Shown: piece after piece, positions 1 through 6,082 of the stretch
Layout of the letters: each line of letters opens with the position of its first letter
Numbering within the stretch: position 1 is the stretch's first letter
Origin: Gemmatimonadota bacterium
Lineage (GTDB): Bacteria > Latescibacterota > UBA2968 > UBA8231
NCBI GenBank assembly: GCA_026706505.1
Contig: JAPOYQ010000509.1
Coordinates: forward strand, 1-6,312
Direction: 5' to 3'
Length of the DNA: 6,312 nucleotides
Position numbers and translations under genes: made by a program
The notes under the pieces: generated by a model
Seen by the model: the letters and a program-made list of their open reading frames with translations, nothing else
The model's database searches: none
What the model was told of the DNA's origin: nothing

Positions 1-1
1 C

Positions 2-1342
2 GACGTCATCATCTGCGATTACAACTACGTCTTTGATCCGCGTGCCTTCCTCAAGCGCTTCTTCCAGGACACCAGCGGGCAATACGCCTTTCTGATTGAC
101 GAGGCGCACAACCTCGTCGACCGGGCGCGCGAGATGTTTTCGGCCGATCTGTGCAAGTCCGAGATCTCTGGGCTCAAGCGCTTAGTCGGCAAGACGCATC
201 CCGATTTGAGCAAGCAGCTCGACGCCCTCAACCGCTACTTTGCCAAGCTCGGCAAGGAGGTCGAGCAGGAAGGCGACGGAGAGTGCTGGATTAGCCCGCA
301 GCTATCAACGGATTTAATGGCGCTGGTTCACAATGTCCTCCGCGCCGCCGAAAAGGTCCTAGAGCAGGGCGCGGCCTTGCCCTTTTGGGACGAATTGATC
401 GAGTGCTACTTCCGGTTGCTGGGCTTTGAGCGCATCGGCGAGCTTTTCGACGAACACTACACCACATACACCGAAAAACAAGGGCGGGATATTCGCTTCC
501 GAATCTTCTGTCTCGATCCAGCGCACAATATCCGCCAAGCCCTAGCGCGCGGCTGCGCGGCCGTATTCTTCTCGGCCACGCTCTCGCCGCTGGCGTACTT
601 CCGCGACCTGCTCGGTGGCGAGGAGGGAGATACCCTGTTGAGCCTCGGTTCGCCCTTCCCGCCCGAGCATCTACGCCTGCTCCTAGCCGACCATATTGAG
701 ACGACGTACAAAAAGCGCGGCGAGAGCTACGACGATATCGCCGAGTCCATCGCTGCCCTCGTCAGCCAGCGCGCGGGCAACTACCTCGCCTTTTTCCCTT
801 CGTACAAATACATGGAGGAGGTGGCGACGCGCTTTGCCGAGGCTCACCCGGACATCGACCTGCTCGTCCAAGAAAGCGGCATGTCCGACCGCCAGCGCGA
901 GGCGTTTCTCTCCGCATTCGACGCGGAGCCGTTGCAGGCCGAACAGTATACAGTGGGTTTCGCGGTGATGGGCGGCGTCTTCGGCGAGGGGATCGATTTA
1001 GTCGGCGAGCGGCTGGTCGGGGCGGTAGTCGTCGGGGTTGGGCTGCCGCAACTGTGCTTGGAGCGCGACCTGATCCGCCACTATTTCGACGAGCGCGAGA
1101 TTTCCGGCTTTGCGTACGCTTATGTCTATCCGGGCATGAATCGCGTGTTGCAGGCCGCCGGCCGCGTCATCCGCACCGCGAGCGACCGCGGCGCGATTCT
1201 CCTCGTCGATCGCCGCTTTGCACAAAGCCGCTACCGCCAACTCTTTCCCTCCTCTTGGCACCCAGTGCATTCCGTCCGCAACCCCGCCCATATCGCCCAG
1301 TCGCTGGCCGAGTTTTGGCGCCATGACCCTGCGCACACTTAG
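2..1342 (+). CDS. Rad3/XPD/DinG-type ATP-dependent DNA helicase (5' truncated by window edge)
   Basis: This is the C-terminal 446 residues of a superfamily 2 helicase. The reading frame is open from base 2, so the start, Walker A and any Fe-S cysteines lie outside the window. An ATG at 134 is internal, because the DEAH box lies upstream of it. Visible motifs, in fragment numbering, are CDYNYVFDP at 5-13, the Walker B/DEAH box LIDEAHN at 31-37, the motif III-like FFSATLSP at 189-196, GEGIDL (motif V) at 328-333 and QAAGRVIR (motif VI, arginine finger) at 384-391. The DEAH box, SATLSP and QAxGRxIR set is typical of the Rad3/XPD/DinG/YoaA group, which are 5'-3' DNA unwinding enzymes used in repair and usually carry a 4Fe-4S cluster. 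No frameshift is seen. Its last 20 bases overlap modA, so it is probably the upstream member of the same transcript. The family assignment is firm; which paralogue it is remains open. Confidence 0.93.
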   Translation, partial: DVIICDYNYVFDPRAFLKRFFQDTSGQYAFLIDEAHNLVDRAREMFSADLCKSEISGLKRLVGKTHPDLSKQLDALNRYFAKLGKEVEQEGDGECWISPQLSTDLMALVHNVLRAAEKVLEQGAALPFWDELIECYFRLLGFERIGELFDEHYTTYTEKQGRDIRFRIFCLDPAHNIRQALARGCAAVFFSATLSPLAYFRDLLGGEEGDTLLSLGSPFPPEHLRLLLADHIETTYKKRGESYDDIAESIAALVSQRAGNYLAFFPSYKYMEEVATRFAEAHPDIDLLVQESGMSDRQREAFLSAFDAEPLQAEQYTVGFAVMGGVFGEGIDLVGERLVGAVVVGVGLPQLCLERDLIRHYFDEREISGFAYAYVYPGMNRVLQAAGRVIRTASDRGAILLVDRRFAQSRYRQLFPSSWHPVHSVRNPAHIAQSLAEFWRHDPAHT

Positions 1343-2072
1343 CATCGTACTGCTCTTGCTCTGCCCCGCGCTAGTAGCGGCCCAAAGTGTGTTCGCCGCC
1401 GCTAGCTTAAACTCTGCACTCTCAGAACTAGCCACCCACTACGAGGGGATGCGCCTGTCCGTTGCCAGTTCTTCGACCTTGGCCAAACAAATTGCCGCCG
1501 GTGCGCCAGCCGACATTTACTTTTCTGCCAATGCCGAGTGGATGGACTATCTCCAAGCGCGCCAGCACATCGAGCAAGACACTCGCGTCGATCTCCTCGG
1601 CAACGCCCTCGTGGTCATTGCACCCAAGGGAGGATCTTTTGCCGTCCGCTGGACAAGGGATTTCGATTTTGCCGGTGCTTTCGCTGGCCGCTTGGCCCTC
1701 GGCGACCCCGATCACGTACCGGCTGGCCAGTACGCCCGCCAAGCCCTAGAGGCGTTGGGCTGGTGGCCGGTGCTCAAAACCCGCATCGCACCCGCGCCCG
1801 ACGTCCGCGCCGCCCTAGTGTACATAGAGCGCGGAGAGTGCGCCGCTGGCTTGGTGTACGCCACGGATGCAGCCCAAAGCGACCGCGTAATAACCTTAGC
1901 GACGGTGCCGGACTCACTGCACCGCTCCATCGTCTATCCAGCGGCCATCGTCAAGGGCCGCGCCAGTGCGCAGACCCGCAATTTATTAGCATTTTTTAGT
2001 TCGGAGACGGCCGCCGGCATCTTTCGCAAACACGGCTTTACCTTTTTGGGCGATCAACGTGTTCAGCGCTGA
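1323..2072 (+). CDS. modA: Molybdate-binding periplasmic protein ModA
   Basis: This 249-residue protein is the substrate-binding component of a molybdate (or tungstate) ABC importer. The ATG at 1323 is chosen because it gives a clean leader: a short basic start (MTLR), a leucine-rich core, then a VAA-QS site cleaved after about residue 20. Earlier in-frame starts would extend deep into the helicase gene. Cys14 lies in the hydrophobic core and does not form a lipobox, so a soluble periplasmic protein is expected. By alignment from memory to Escherichia coli ModA, all five oxyanion-contacting positions are present: Ser28 (FAAASL), Ser50 (SSSTLAKQI), Ala134 (HVPAGQY), Val161 (PDVRAAL) and Tyr179 (LVYATDA). 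GAPADIYFSA and GDPDHVPAG are also family hallmarks. The length is normal (E. coli precursor about 257). There is no good Shine-Dalgarno sequence; the start lies inside the helicase 3' end, so coupled translation is likely. Tungstate specificity cannot be excluded. Confidence 0.95.
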   Translation: MTLRTLSIVLLLLCPALVAAQSVFAAASLNSALSELATHYEGMRLSVASSSTLAKQIAAGAPADIYFSANAEWMDYLQARQHIEQDTRVDLLGNALVVIAPKGGSFAVRWTRDFDFAGAFAGRLALGDPDHVPAGQYARQALEALGWWPVLKTRIAPAPDVRAALVYIERGECAAGLVYATDAAQSDRVITLATVPDSLHRSIVYPAAIVKGRASAQTRNLLAFFSSETAAGIFRKHGFTFLGDQRVQR

Positions 2073-2733
2073 GGAAGTGCAAGTCCTGTTGCTCTCGCTG
2101 CGCGTGGCCTTTTGCTGCGTGCTGCTGAGCCTGTTGCCGGCCGTGTTGCTGGGCTGGCTGCTGGCCCGGCGGGAGTTTCCGCTCAAGATCGCGCTCGACG
2201 GCCTCTGTCACCTGCCGCTGGTCCTACCGCCGGTGGTCACCGGCTATCTGCTCCTGTTGCTCTTTGGCCGCCGCGGTCTCTTCGGCCCAGTGCTCGCAGC
2301 CTTCGACCTCCAATTGGCCTTCGACTGGAAGGGCGCAGTGCTGGCCTCGGCCGTGGTCGGCTTTCCCCTGATGCTGCGCTCCGTGCGCCTCGGGATTGAG
2401 AGCGTGGACCCGCGCCTAGAGCGCGTCGCCCGCACCCTCGGGGCGGGTCCGGTGCGCACCTTTCTGACCGTGACCTTGCGCCTCGCCGCTCCCGGCCTGC
2501 TGGTCGGCTCGCTGTTGAGCTTTGCCCGCTCCTTGGGCGAGTTCGGCGCGACTATCATCTTTGCAGCCAATATCGCCGGGCAGACCCGCACCATTCCCTC
2601 GGCCATTTACACGTACCTCAACCAACCGGACGGGGAAGGCCGCGCGACCGGGCTGGTCCTGCTGTCGGTCGCACTCTCGCTGCTGGCTCTCGTGGCCAGC
2701 GAGTGGTCGGCCCGTCGCCTGCGCTCGCATTAG
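2059..2733 (+). CDS. modB: Molybdate ABC transporter permease ModB
   Basis: This 224-residue polytopic inner-membrane protein forms the translocation pore, as a homodimer in known ModB2C2 complexes. Hydrophobic segments are visible at about residues 9-35, 48-69, 92-107, 142-160 and 196-214. The PLVLPPVVTGY stretch (53-63) is typical of ModB/CysTW permeases. The EAA coupling loop, which docks onto the ATPase, is ERVARTLGAGPVRTF at 121-135, followed by LRLAAPGLL. SLGEFGAT and the QTRTIPSAIY segment near the C-terminal third are also characteristic. The start is a GTG at 2059, 14 bases inside the end of modA, which gives the usual short N-terminus; an in-frame GTG at 2077 is an alternative. No clear ribosome binding site precedes it, consistent with coupling to modA translation. 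There are no signs of damage. Confidence 0.94.
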   Translation: MFSAEEVQVLLLSLRVAFCCVLLSLLPAVLLGWLLARREFPLKIALDGLCHLPLVLPPVVTGYLLLLLFGRRGLFGPVLAAFDLQLAFDWKGAVLASAVVGFPLMLRSVRLGIESVDPRLERVARTLGAGPVRTFLTVTLRLAAPGLLVGSLLSFARSLGEFGATIIFAANIAGQTRTIPSAIYTYLNQPDGEGRATGLVLLSVALSLLALVASEWSARRLRSH

Positions 2734-2735
2734 CA

Positions 2736-3830
2736 ATGCTCTGCCTCCGCGCTCAACGCCAACTAGGCCCCTTCGCACTCGATATCGATATAGAGTGTCA
2801 CCACGCCGTCACCGCCATCTACGGACCGTCGGGCGCGGGCAAAACCTCGCTGCTCAACGTGGTCGCCGGGCTAGTGCGGCCGGACGCCGGCGAAATATCC
2901 TTGGACGGCCAACCCCTCTTCTCCTCGACCCAACACATCGATCTACCGCCAGAGCACCGCCGCATCGGCTACGTGTTTCAAGACGATTTGCTCTTCCCGC
3001 ACCTGAGCACTGAGGAAAACCTGTGCTATGGCCGCGACCTGCTGCCGGCGGCAGCGCGCCGCTTTGCCTTGGACCAGATCGTCGATTTGCTCGAAATCGG
3101 CCCCCTGCTCAAGCGCCGGCCAGGGCACCTGTCCGGCGGCGAGCGCCAGCGCGTTGCCTTGGGCCGTGCCCTGCTCACTTCTCCGCGCCTCCTGCTGATG
3201 GACGAGCCGCTGGCTTCGCTCGACCAGGGCCTCAAAAACCGCATCATCCCCTACTTGTGCCACGTCCGCGACGCCCTGCAGATCCCCATTCTCTACGTCA
3301 GCCACTCGGTCGCCGAAATCCTCGAACTCACCAGCCAAGTTGTCGTCCTCGATCGCGGCCAAGTCATTGCGCACGGCGATTTTTTCACCATCGCCGCCCA
3401 CCCTCAAGTCCTGCCACTGGTCGAAGAGTACGGCTTTGAAAACGTCCTCGACGTGGAAATCGCGGCGACCGACGCTGAGCGGGGCGTCTGCGAGGTTTTG
3501 TGCCACGGTCAGCAGCTCAAAATTCCCTACTGCGATCAACCCGTTGGCAGCCGCCTCTTCATCGGCATCCGCGCCGACGACATCGTCCTCGCCCGCCAGC
3601 GCCCCACAGGGCTGAGCGTGCGCAATGCATTGCAGGGGACCATCAGCGCAATTGCCGATGTAGGGGGGAAACAGCTCATTTACGTGGATGTCGGGCGTCG
3701 GCTGGCAGTCAAGACGACCCCAGAAGCGATTGAGGAAATGCAACTCGGCATCGGCGACCCAATTTACTGCCTTGTCAAAACCCATTCCATCCGCTTGGGA
3801 CCGCAGTTGGGCCGGTTGGAAAATCGTTGA
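2736..3830 (+). CDS. modC: Molybdate ABC transporter ATP-binding protein ModC with TOBE domain
   Basis: This 364-residue ATPase energises molybdate import (E. coli ModC is about 352). The motifs are intact and in order: Walker A GPSGAGKT at 30-37, Q-loop Gln82 (YVFQDD), ABC signature LSGGE at 132-136, Walker B LLLMDEP at 152-158, D-loop SLD at 161-163 and switch His190 (YVSHS). A C-terminal TOBE/molybdopterin-type oxyanion domain runs from about 294 (SVRNALQG) to 358 (VKTHSIRL). In some ModC proteins this domain binds molybdate and inhibits transport, which is the likely post-translational control here. The ATG at 2736 is preferred because MLCLRAQRQLGPF matches the usual ModC N-terminus and starts 2 bases after the modB stop. 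A GTG at 2703 would add 11 residues overlapping modB. No Shine-Dalgarno sequence is evident. The last codons overlap the -35 box of the next promoter. Confidence 0.95.
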   Translation: MLCLRAQRQLGPFALDIDIECHHAVTAIYGPSGAGKTSLLNVVAGLVRPDAGEISLDGQPLFSSTQHIDLPPEHRRIGYVFQDDLLFPHLSTEENLCYGRDLLPAAARRFALDQIVDLLEIGPLLKRRPGHLSGGERQRVALGRALLTSPRLLLMDEPLASLDQGLKNRIIPYLCHVRDALQIPILYVSHSVAEILELTSQVVVLDRGQVIAHGDFFTIAAHPQVLPLVEEYGFENVLDVEIAATDAERGVCEVLCHGQQLKIPYCDQPVGSRLFIGIRADDIVLARQRPTGLSVRNALQGTISAIADVGGKQLIYVDVGRRLAVKTTPEAIEEMQLGIGDPIYCLVKTHSIRLGPQLGRLENR

Positions 3831-3856
3831 CACGGCAAATATCCGCCTTTTATACT
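3827..3856 (+). promoter_or_regulatory. Sigma-70 type promoter for the kinase-like gene
   Basis: A perfect -35 hexamer TTGACA (3827-3832) is followed, after an 18 base spacer, by TATACT (3851-3856), which matches five of six bases of the -10 consensus. It lies in the only AT-richer non-coding gap of the plus strand, and transcription would start near 3862-3865, about 50 bases before the kinase-like ATG. The -35 box overlaps the modC stop codon. Confidence is limited because the host's promoter preferences are unknown. Confidence 0.68.
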
Positions 3857-3862
3857 CTTTAC

Positions 3863-3901
3863 ATGATGAGTACCAACTGGCACCTAAGCACTCCAACCTA
3901 A
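3863..3901 (+). other. Possible 12-codon leader ORF in the kinase-like 5' UTR
   Basis: An ATG ATG pair at the predicted transcript 5' end opens a 12-codon frame (MMSTNWHLSTPT) that stops with TAA 10 bases before the kinase-like ATG. It would be leaderless or nearly so if transcription starts near 3862. It has no ribosome binding site and no run of regulatory codons, so it may be chance. Confidence 0.15.
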
Positions 3902-3902
3902 G
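3882..3902 (+). repeat. 7 bp direct repeat ACCTAAG in leader
   Basis: ACCTAAG occurs at 3882-3888 and again at 3896-3902, 14 bases apart start to start. A shared CCAAC (3873-3877 and 3893-3897) also lies in this stretch. The repeats sit between the promoter and the start codon and could be a binding site for a regulator or simply chance. The second copy borders the weak purine stretch AAGAGA (3900-3905), the only candidate ribosome binding site for the next gene. Confidence 0.3.
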
Positions 3903-3911
3903 AGACTCGCC

Positions 3912-4592
3912 ATGACTGTCATCACGGTTGCCCGTCAGCTCGGCAGCTTTGGCGACTGGATCGCCGAGCAGTTGGCCGCCAAGCTAGACTACGAATTCAT
4001 CGACCGCCGCCTCGTCGAAGAGATCGCCAGCATCACTGAGACCTCAGTCGAAGAGGTTGAGCGCTACGACGAAAAGGGGGAGGGCCGGCTCAGGTTCTTC
4101 CTCAAGAAATTGCTCGTGCCCGAAGTCGCTCCGGGGACTTTCCCCTTATCGGCTGCCGCGTACGCGCCCGAGTTTGGGCTCGAGTTCCCCCACATGCGCG
4201 AGCACGATGTTAGCGAAGCGACGTACCTCGACCGCGGCACGTACCAGCTACTCATCACAACCCTCGTGCAGGATTTCGGCGAAAGCGGCAAGGCCGTCAT
4301 CGTCGGCCGGGCCAGCCAAGTCATCCTAGCCGAGCACCCCAATGCCTGCCACGTCAAAATCATCGCCCCGCTCGAAATGCGGATTGAGCGATTGATGCAG
4401 AACCGCGACATGGATCGCGAGCAAGCGCAGAAACTCATCGAACAACACGATCAATGGCGGCAGAGCTACCTGCGCAACTTCCACCGAGCCGACTGGAACG
4501 ACCCTCTGCTCTACGATTTGACGATCAACACCGGCAGAATAGATCGAGAGGACGCCGTCGATCTGCTCGCCGGATTCTTAGCTGAATCTTAG
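3912..4592 (+). CDS. Cytidylate-kinase-like family protein (P-loop kinase)
   Basis: This 226-residue cytoplasmic protein resembles the cytidylate kinase-like family (Cytidylate_kin2 type), which is distinct from canonical Cmk. Evidence includes the N-terminal strand and P-loop region ITVARQLGSFGDWIAEQLA (about 4-22), YEFIDRRLVEEIA shortly after, VIVGRASQVIL (129-139), the VKIIAPLEMRIERL lid-entry segment and the C-terminal DLTINTGRI (about 202-210). Family members usually carry GSGG instead of the GxxGxGK[ST] of true nucleoside monophosphate kinases; here it is GSFG with no Lys-Ser/Thr, so ATP binding or phosphotransfer is uncertain. A long segment at about 58-110 between the first helix and the core is rich in hydrophobic residues and prolines. 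The ATG at 3912 has only a weak ribosome site (AAGAGA at 3900-3905). It has its own promoter, is not fused to modC, and ends overlapping the sulfatase stop. The natural substrate is unknown. Confidence 0.82.
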   Translation: MTVITVARQLGSFGDWIAEQLAAKLDYEFIDRRLVEEIASITETSVEEVERYDEKGEGRLRFFLKKLLVPEVAPGTFPLSAAAYAPEFGLEFPHMREHDVSEATYLDRGTYQLLITTLVQDFGESGKAVIVGRASQVILAEHPNACHVKIIAPLEMRIERLMQNRDMDREQAQKLIEQHDQWRQSYLRNFHRADWNDPLLYDLTINTGRIDREDAVDLLAGFLAES

Positions 4593-6082
4593 AGATCAAA
4601 CGAACGCGGCACCTGCTGTGCCTGCGCCCCGTGTAAAAACGCGTCGTTCGGCCGCGGCCAGCGCATTGCGTACTGCCGGCTGCGCTGGCGGCGGTAGCCA
4701 GCATTGTAGTACGTGCTCGCGGCGAGCCAACGGAGCAGGCGGGCCGTAAGCTCGTTTTGCAGTTCCCGATGCTCGGGTCGGTCCCAGAGGTTCCACAACT
4801 CGTGCGGGTCCTGCTCCAAGTCGTATAGCTCGCCCTGATCTTGGCCGATGTAATAGACCATCTTGTGCCGCTGGCCGCGCATCATCACCTGATAATTGTC
4901 CTCGCAGAACACCCACTCGCGCGGCGCACAATCCGCAGCCCCCTCTAAGTATGGCCGCAACGAGCGGCCCTCTAGATAACTAGGCACCTCCACGCCCGCC
5001 GCTTCTAAGATCGTTGGTCCTAAATCCATCAGCGAGACCAAATCCTCGACCTCTTTTCCCGCCCCTGACTCCTTGCGGCTATCCCTCACAATCAGCGGCA
5101 CGTGTACCACGGGATCGTACATCAGCCATTTGTACGCCAGTCCGTGATCGCCCAACAACTCGCCGTGATCCGAGCAGAAGATCAGCAGACTATTGTCCAA
5201 GAAACCCCGCGCCTGAAGCGCGTCGAGTACCTCGCCTAGCTTCTCATCGACCGTGGTAATCTTAGCGTAGTAGTGTCGCCGCATGTGGGCGATGTCCTCT
5301 TCGCTGGGCGAGAACATATCGATCGCGGACTCGTGCTCGGTCTCAGCGTGCGTCTTTCTCTGCGCCGCGTGCTGGGGCGGCTTGTCGTCTAACTCGCCCT
5401 CGCGCAGCACGCGCGGGGGCATTGGACGCCCCGCGTACTGCTCTATATGTCTCGGCAGCGGGTCCCACGGCTCGTGCGGGCCGGTAAAACCCACTTGCAA
5501 GAAAAACGGTTGTTGACCCTTGTAATCGCGGATCCAAGCCAAGGCTGAGTCGCCGATAAAGACATCCGAGTGAAAGCGCTCCTCCAAGTGCCAAGGGACG
5601 CCTTGGTACTTCTGCAGCCAATTGGGGTCGGTCTTGTTGCGATCGTTGGGCCGCTCCAAGCCGTGAATCCGCAGATAGCGGCCCCAATCGTCGTCCGCCC
5701 CACCCATGGCGAGGTTCTTGCTAGTGGGATTCTCCACCACGACCCGCTCGTGAAACCCCCCGGCGACATCGCGCGGGGCAAAGTGCATCTTGCCGATGTT
5801 GACGCAGTGATAACCCGCGTCGTTGAGGTCTTGCACCCAATTGCGGTGACTAGCCCAGTGGTCGAAGCTGTACACGCCGGTATTGTGCGGGTACATACCC
5901 GTAAAGATCGCCGCCCGCGAGGCAATGCAGGTCGCGCCTGGACAAAAGGCATTGCGGAAGGAGAGCCCCTCCGCGGCCAAGCGGTCCATCGCCGGCGTAA
6001 TCGCGTAGTCGTAGCCCCAAGCGCCGATCGTGTCGAAGCGCTGTTGGTCAGTCATAATGAGGATGATATTAGGTCGATCCAT
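4589..6082 (-). CDS. Type I sulfatase (formylglycine-dependent), cytoplasmic
   Basis: This 497-residue alkaline-phosphatase-fold hydrolase would cleave sulfate esters. Visible features are the metal ligand region NIILIMTDQQR with Asp12, the catalytic cysteine motif C52-I-A-S-R56 followed by TG at 61-62, GKMH (97-100), GPHEPWD (201-207) and the second metal site SDHGELLGDHG (304-314), with Lys318 just after. Cys52 must be oxidised to formylglycine for activity. The motif is CxAxR, where most family members have CxPxR. The ATG at 6082 is chosen because it puts the DQQR strand at the N-terminus and has a strong GGAGG site; upstream in-frame codons add 67 low-complexity residues overlapping the preceding gene. 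No signal peptide is present, so it should act in the cytoplasm. The C-terminus (about 458-497) is basic and aromatic. Sulfated sugar or choline-type esters, or a phosphonate ester, are possible substrates; none can be assigned. Confidence 0.93.
   Translation of the reverse strand: MDRPNIILIMTDQQRFDTIGAWGYDYAITPAMDRLAAEGLSFRNAFCPGATCIASRAAIFTGMYPHNTGVYSFDHWASHRNWVQDLNDAGYHCVNIGKMHFAPRDVAGGFHERVVVENPTSKNLAMGGADDDWGRYLRIHGLERPNDRNKTDPNWLQKYQGVPWHLEERFHSDVFIGDSALAWIRDYKGQQPFFLQVGFTGPHEPWDPLPRHIEQYAGRPMPPRVLREGELDDKPPQHAAQRKTHAETEHESAIDMFSPSEEDIAHMRRHYYAKITTVDEKLGEVLDALQARGFLDNSLLIFCSDHGELLGDHGLAYKWLMYDPVVHVPLIVRDSRKESGAGKEVEDLVSLMDLGPTILEAAGVEVPSYLEGRSLRPYLEGAADCAPREWVFCEDNYQVMMRGQRHKMVYYIGQDQGELYDLEQDPHELWNLWDRPEHRELQNELTARLLRWLAASTYYNAGYRRQRSRQYAMRWPRPNDAFLHGAQAQQVPRSFDL

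Noticed and set aside
1218..1322. 35-codon N-terminal extension of modA
   Set aside because: It lies in the helicase gene, reads as low-information residues and would bury the signal peptide; the ATG at 1323 gives a proper leader.
1373..1384. Lipoprotein signal at Cys14 of ModA
   Set aside because: The residues before the cysteine are all leucine, not the Ala/Ser/Gly needed at -1 of a lipobox, and a good VAA-QS cleavage site follows.
998..1435. 145-codon minus-strand frame across the helicase/modA junction
   Set aside because: It is a shadow of two well-supported plus-strand genes, with no domain or ribosome site.
2943..3896. 317-codon open frame on the minus strand opposite modC
   Set aside because: It lies wholly opposite a motif-complete ModC and shows no recognisable domain; long antisense frames are common in GC-rich genes with third-position GC bias.
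4605..4626. Hairpin with GGCAC/GTGCC arms (8 bp stem with one bulge) just past the kinase-like stop as a terminator
   Set aside because: No T run follows on either strand and it lies inside sulfatase codons, so an intrinsic terminator is not supported; the smaller GATTC/GAATC stem at 4573-4588 is too weak.
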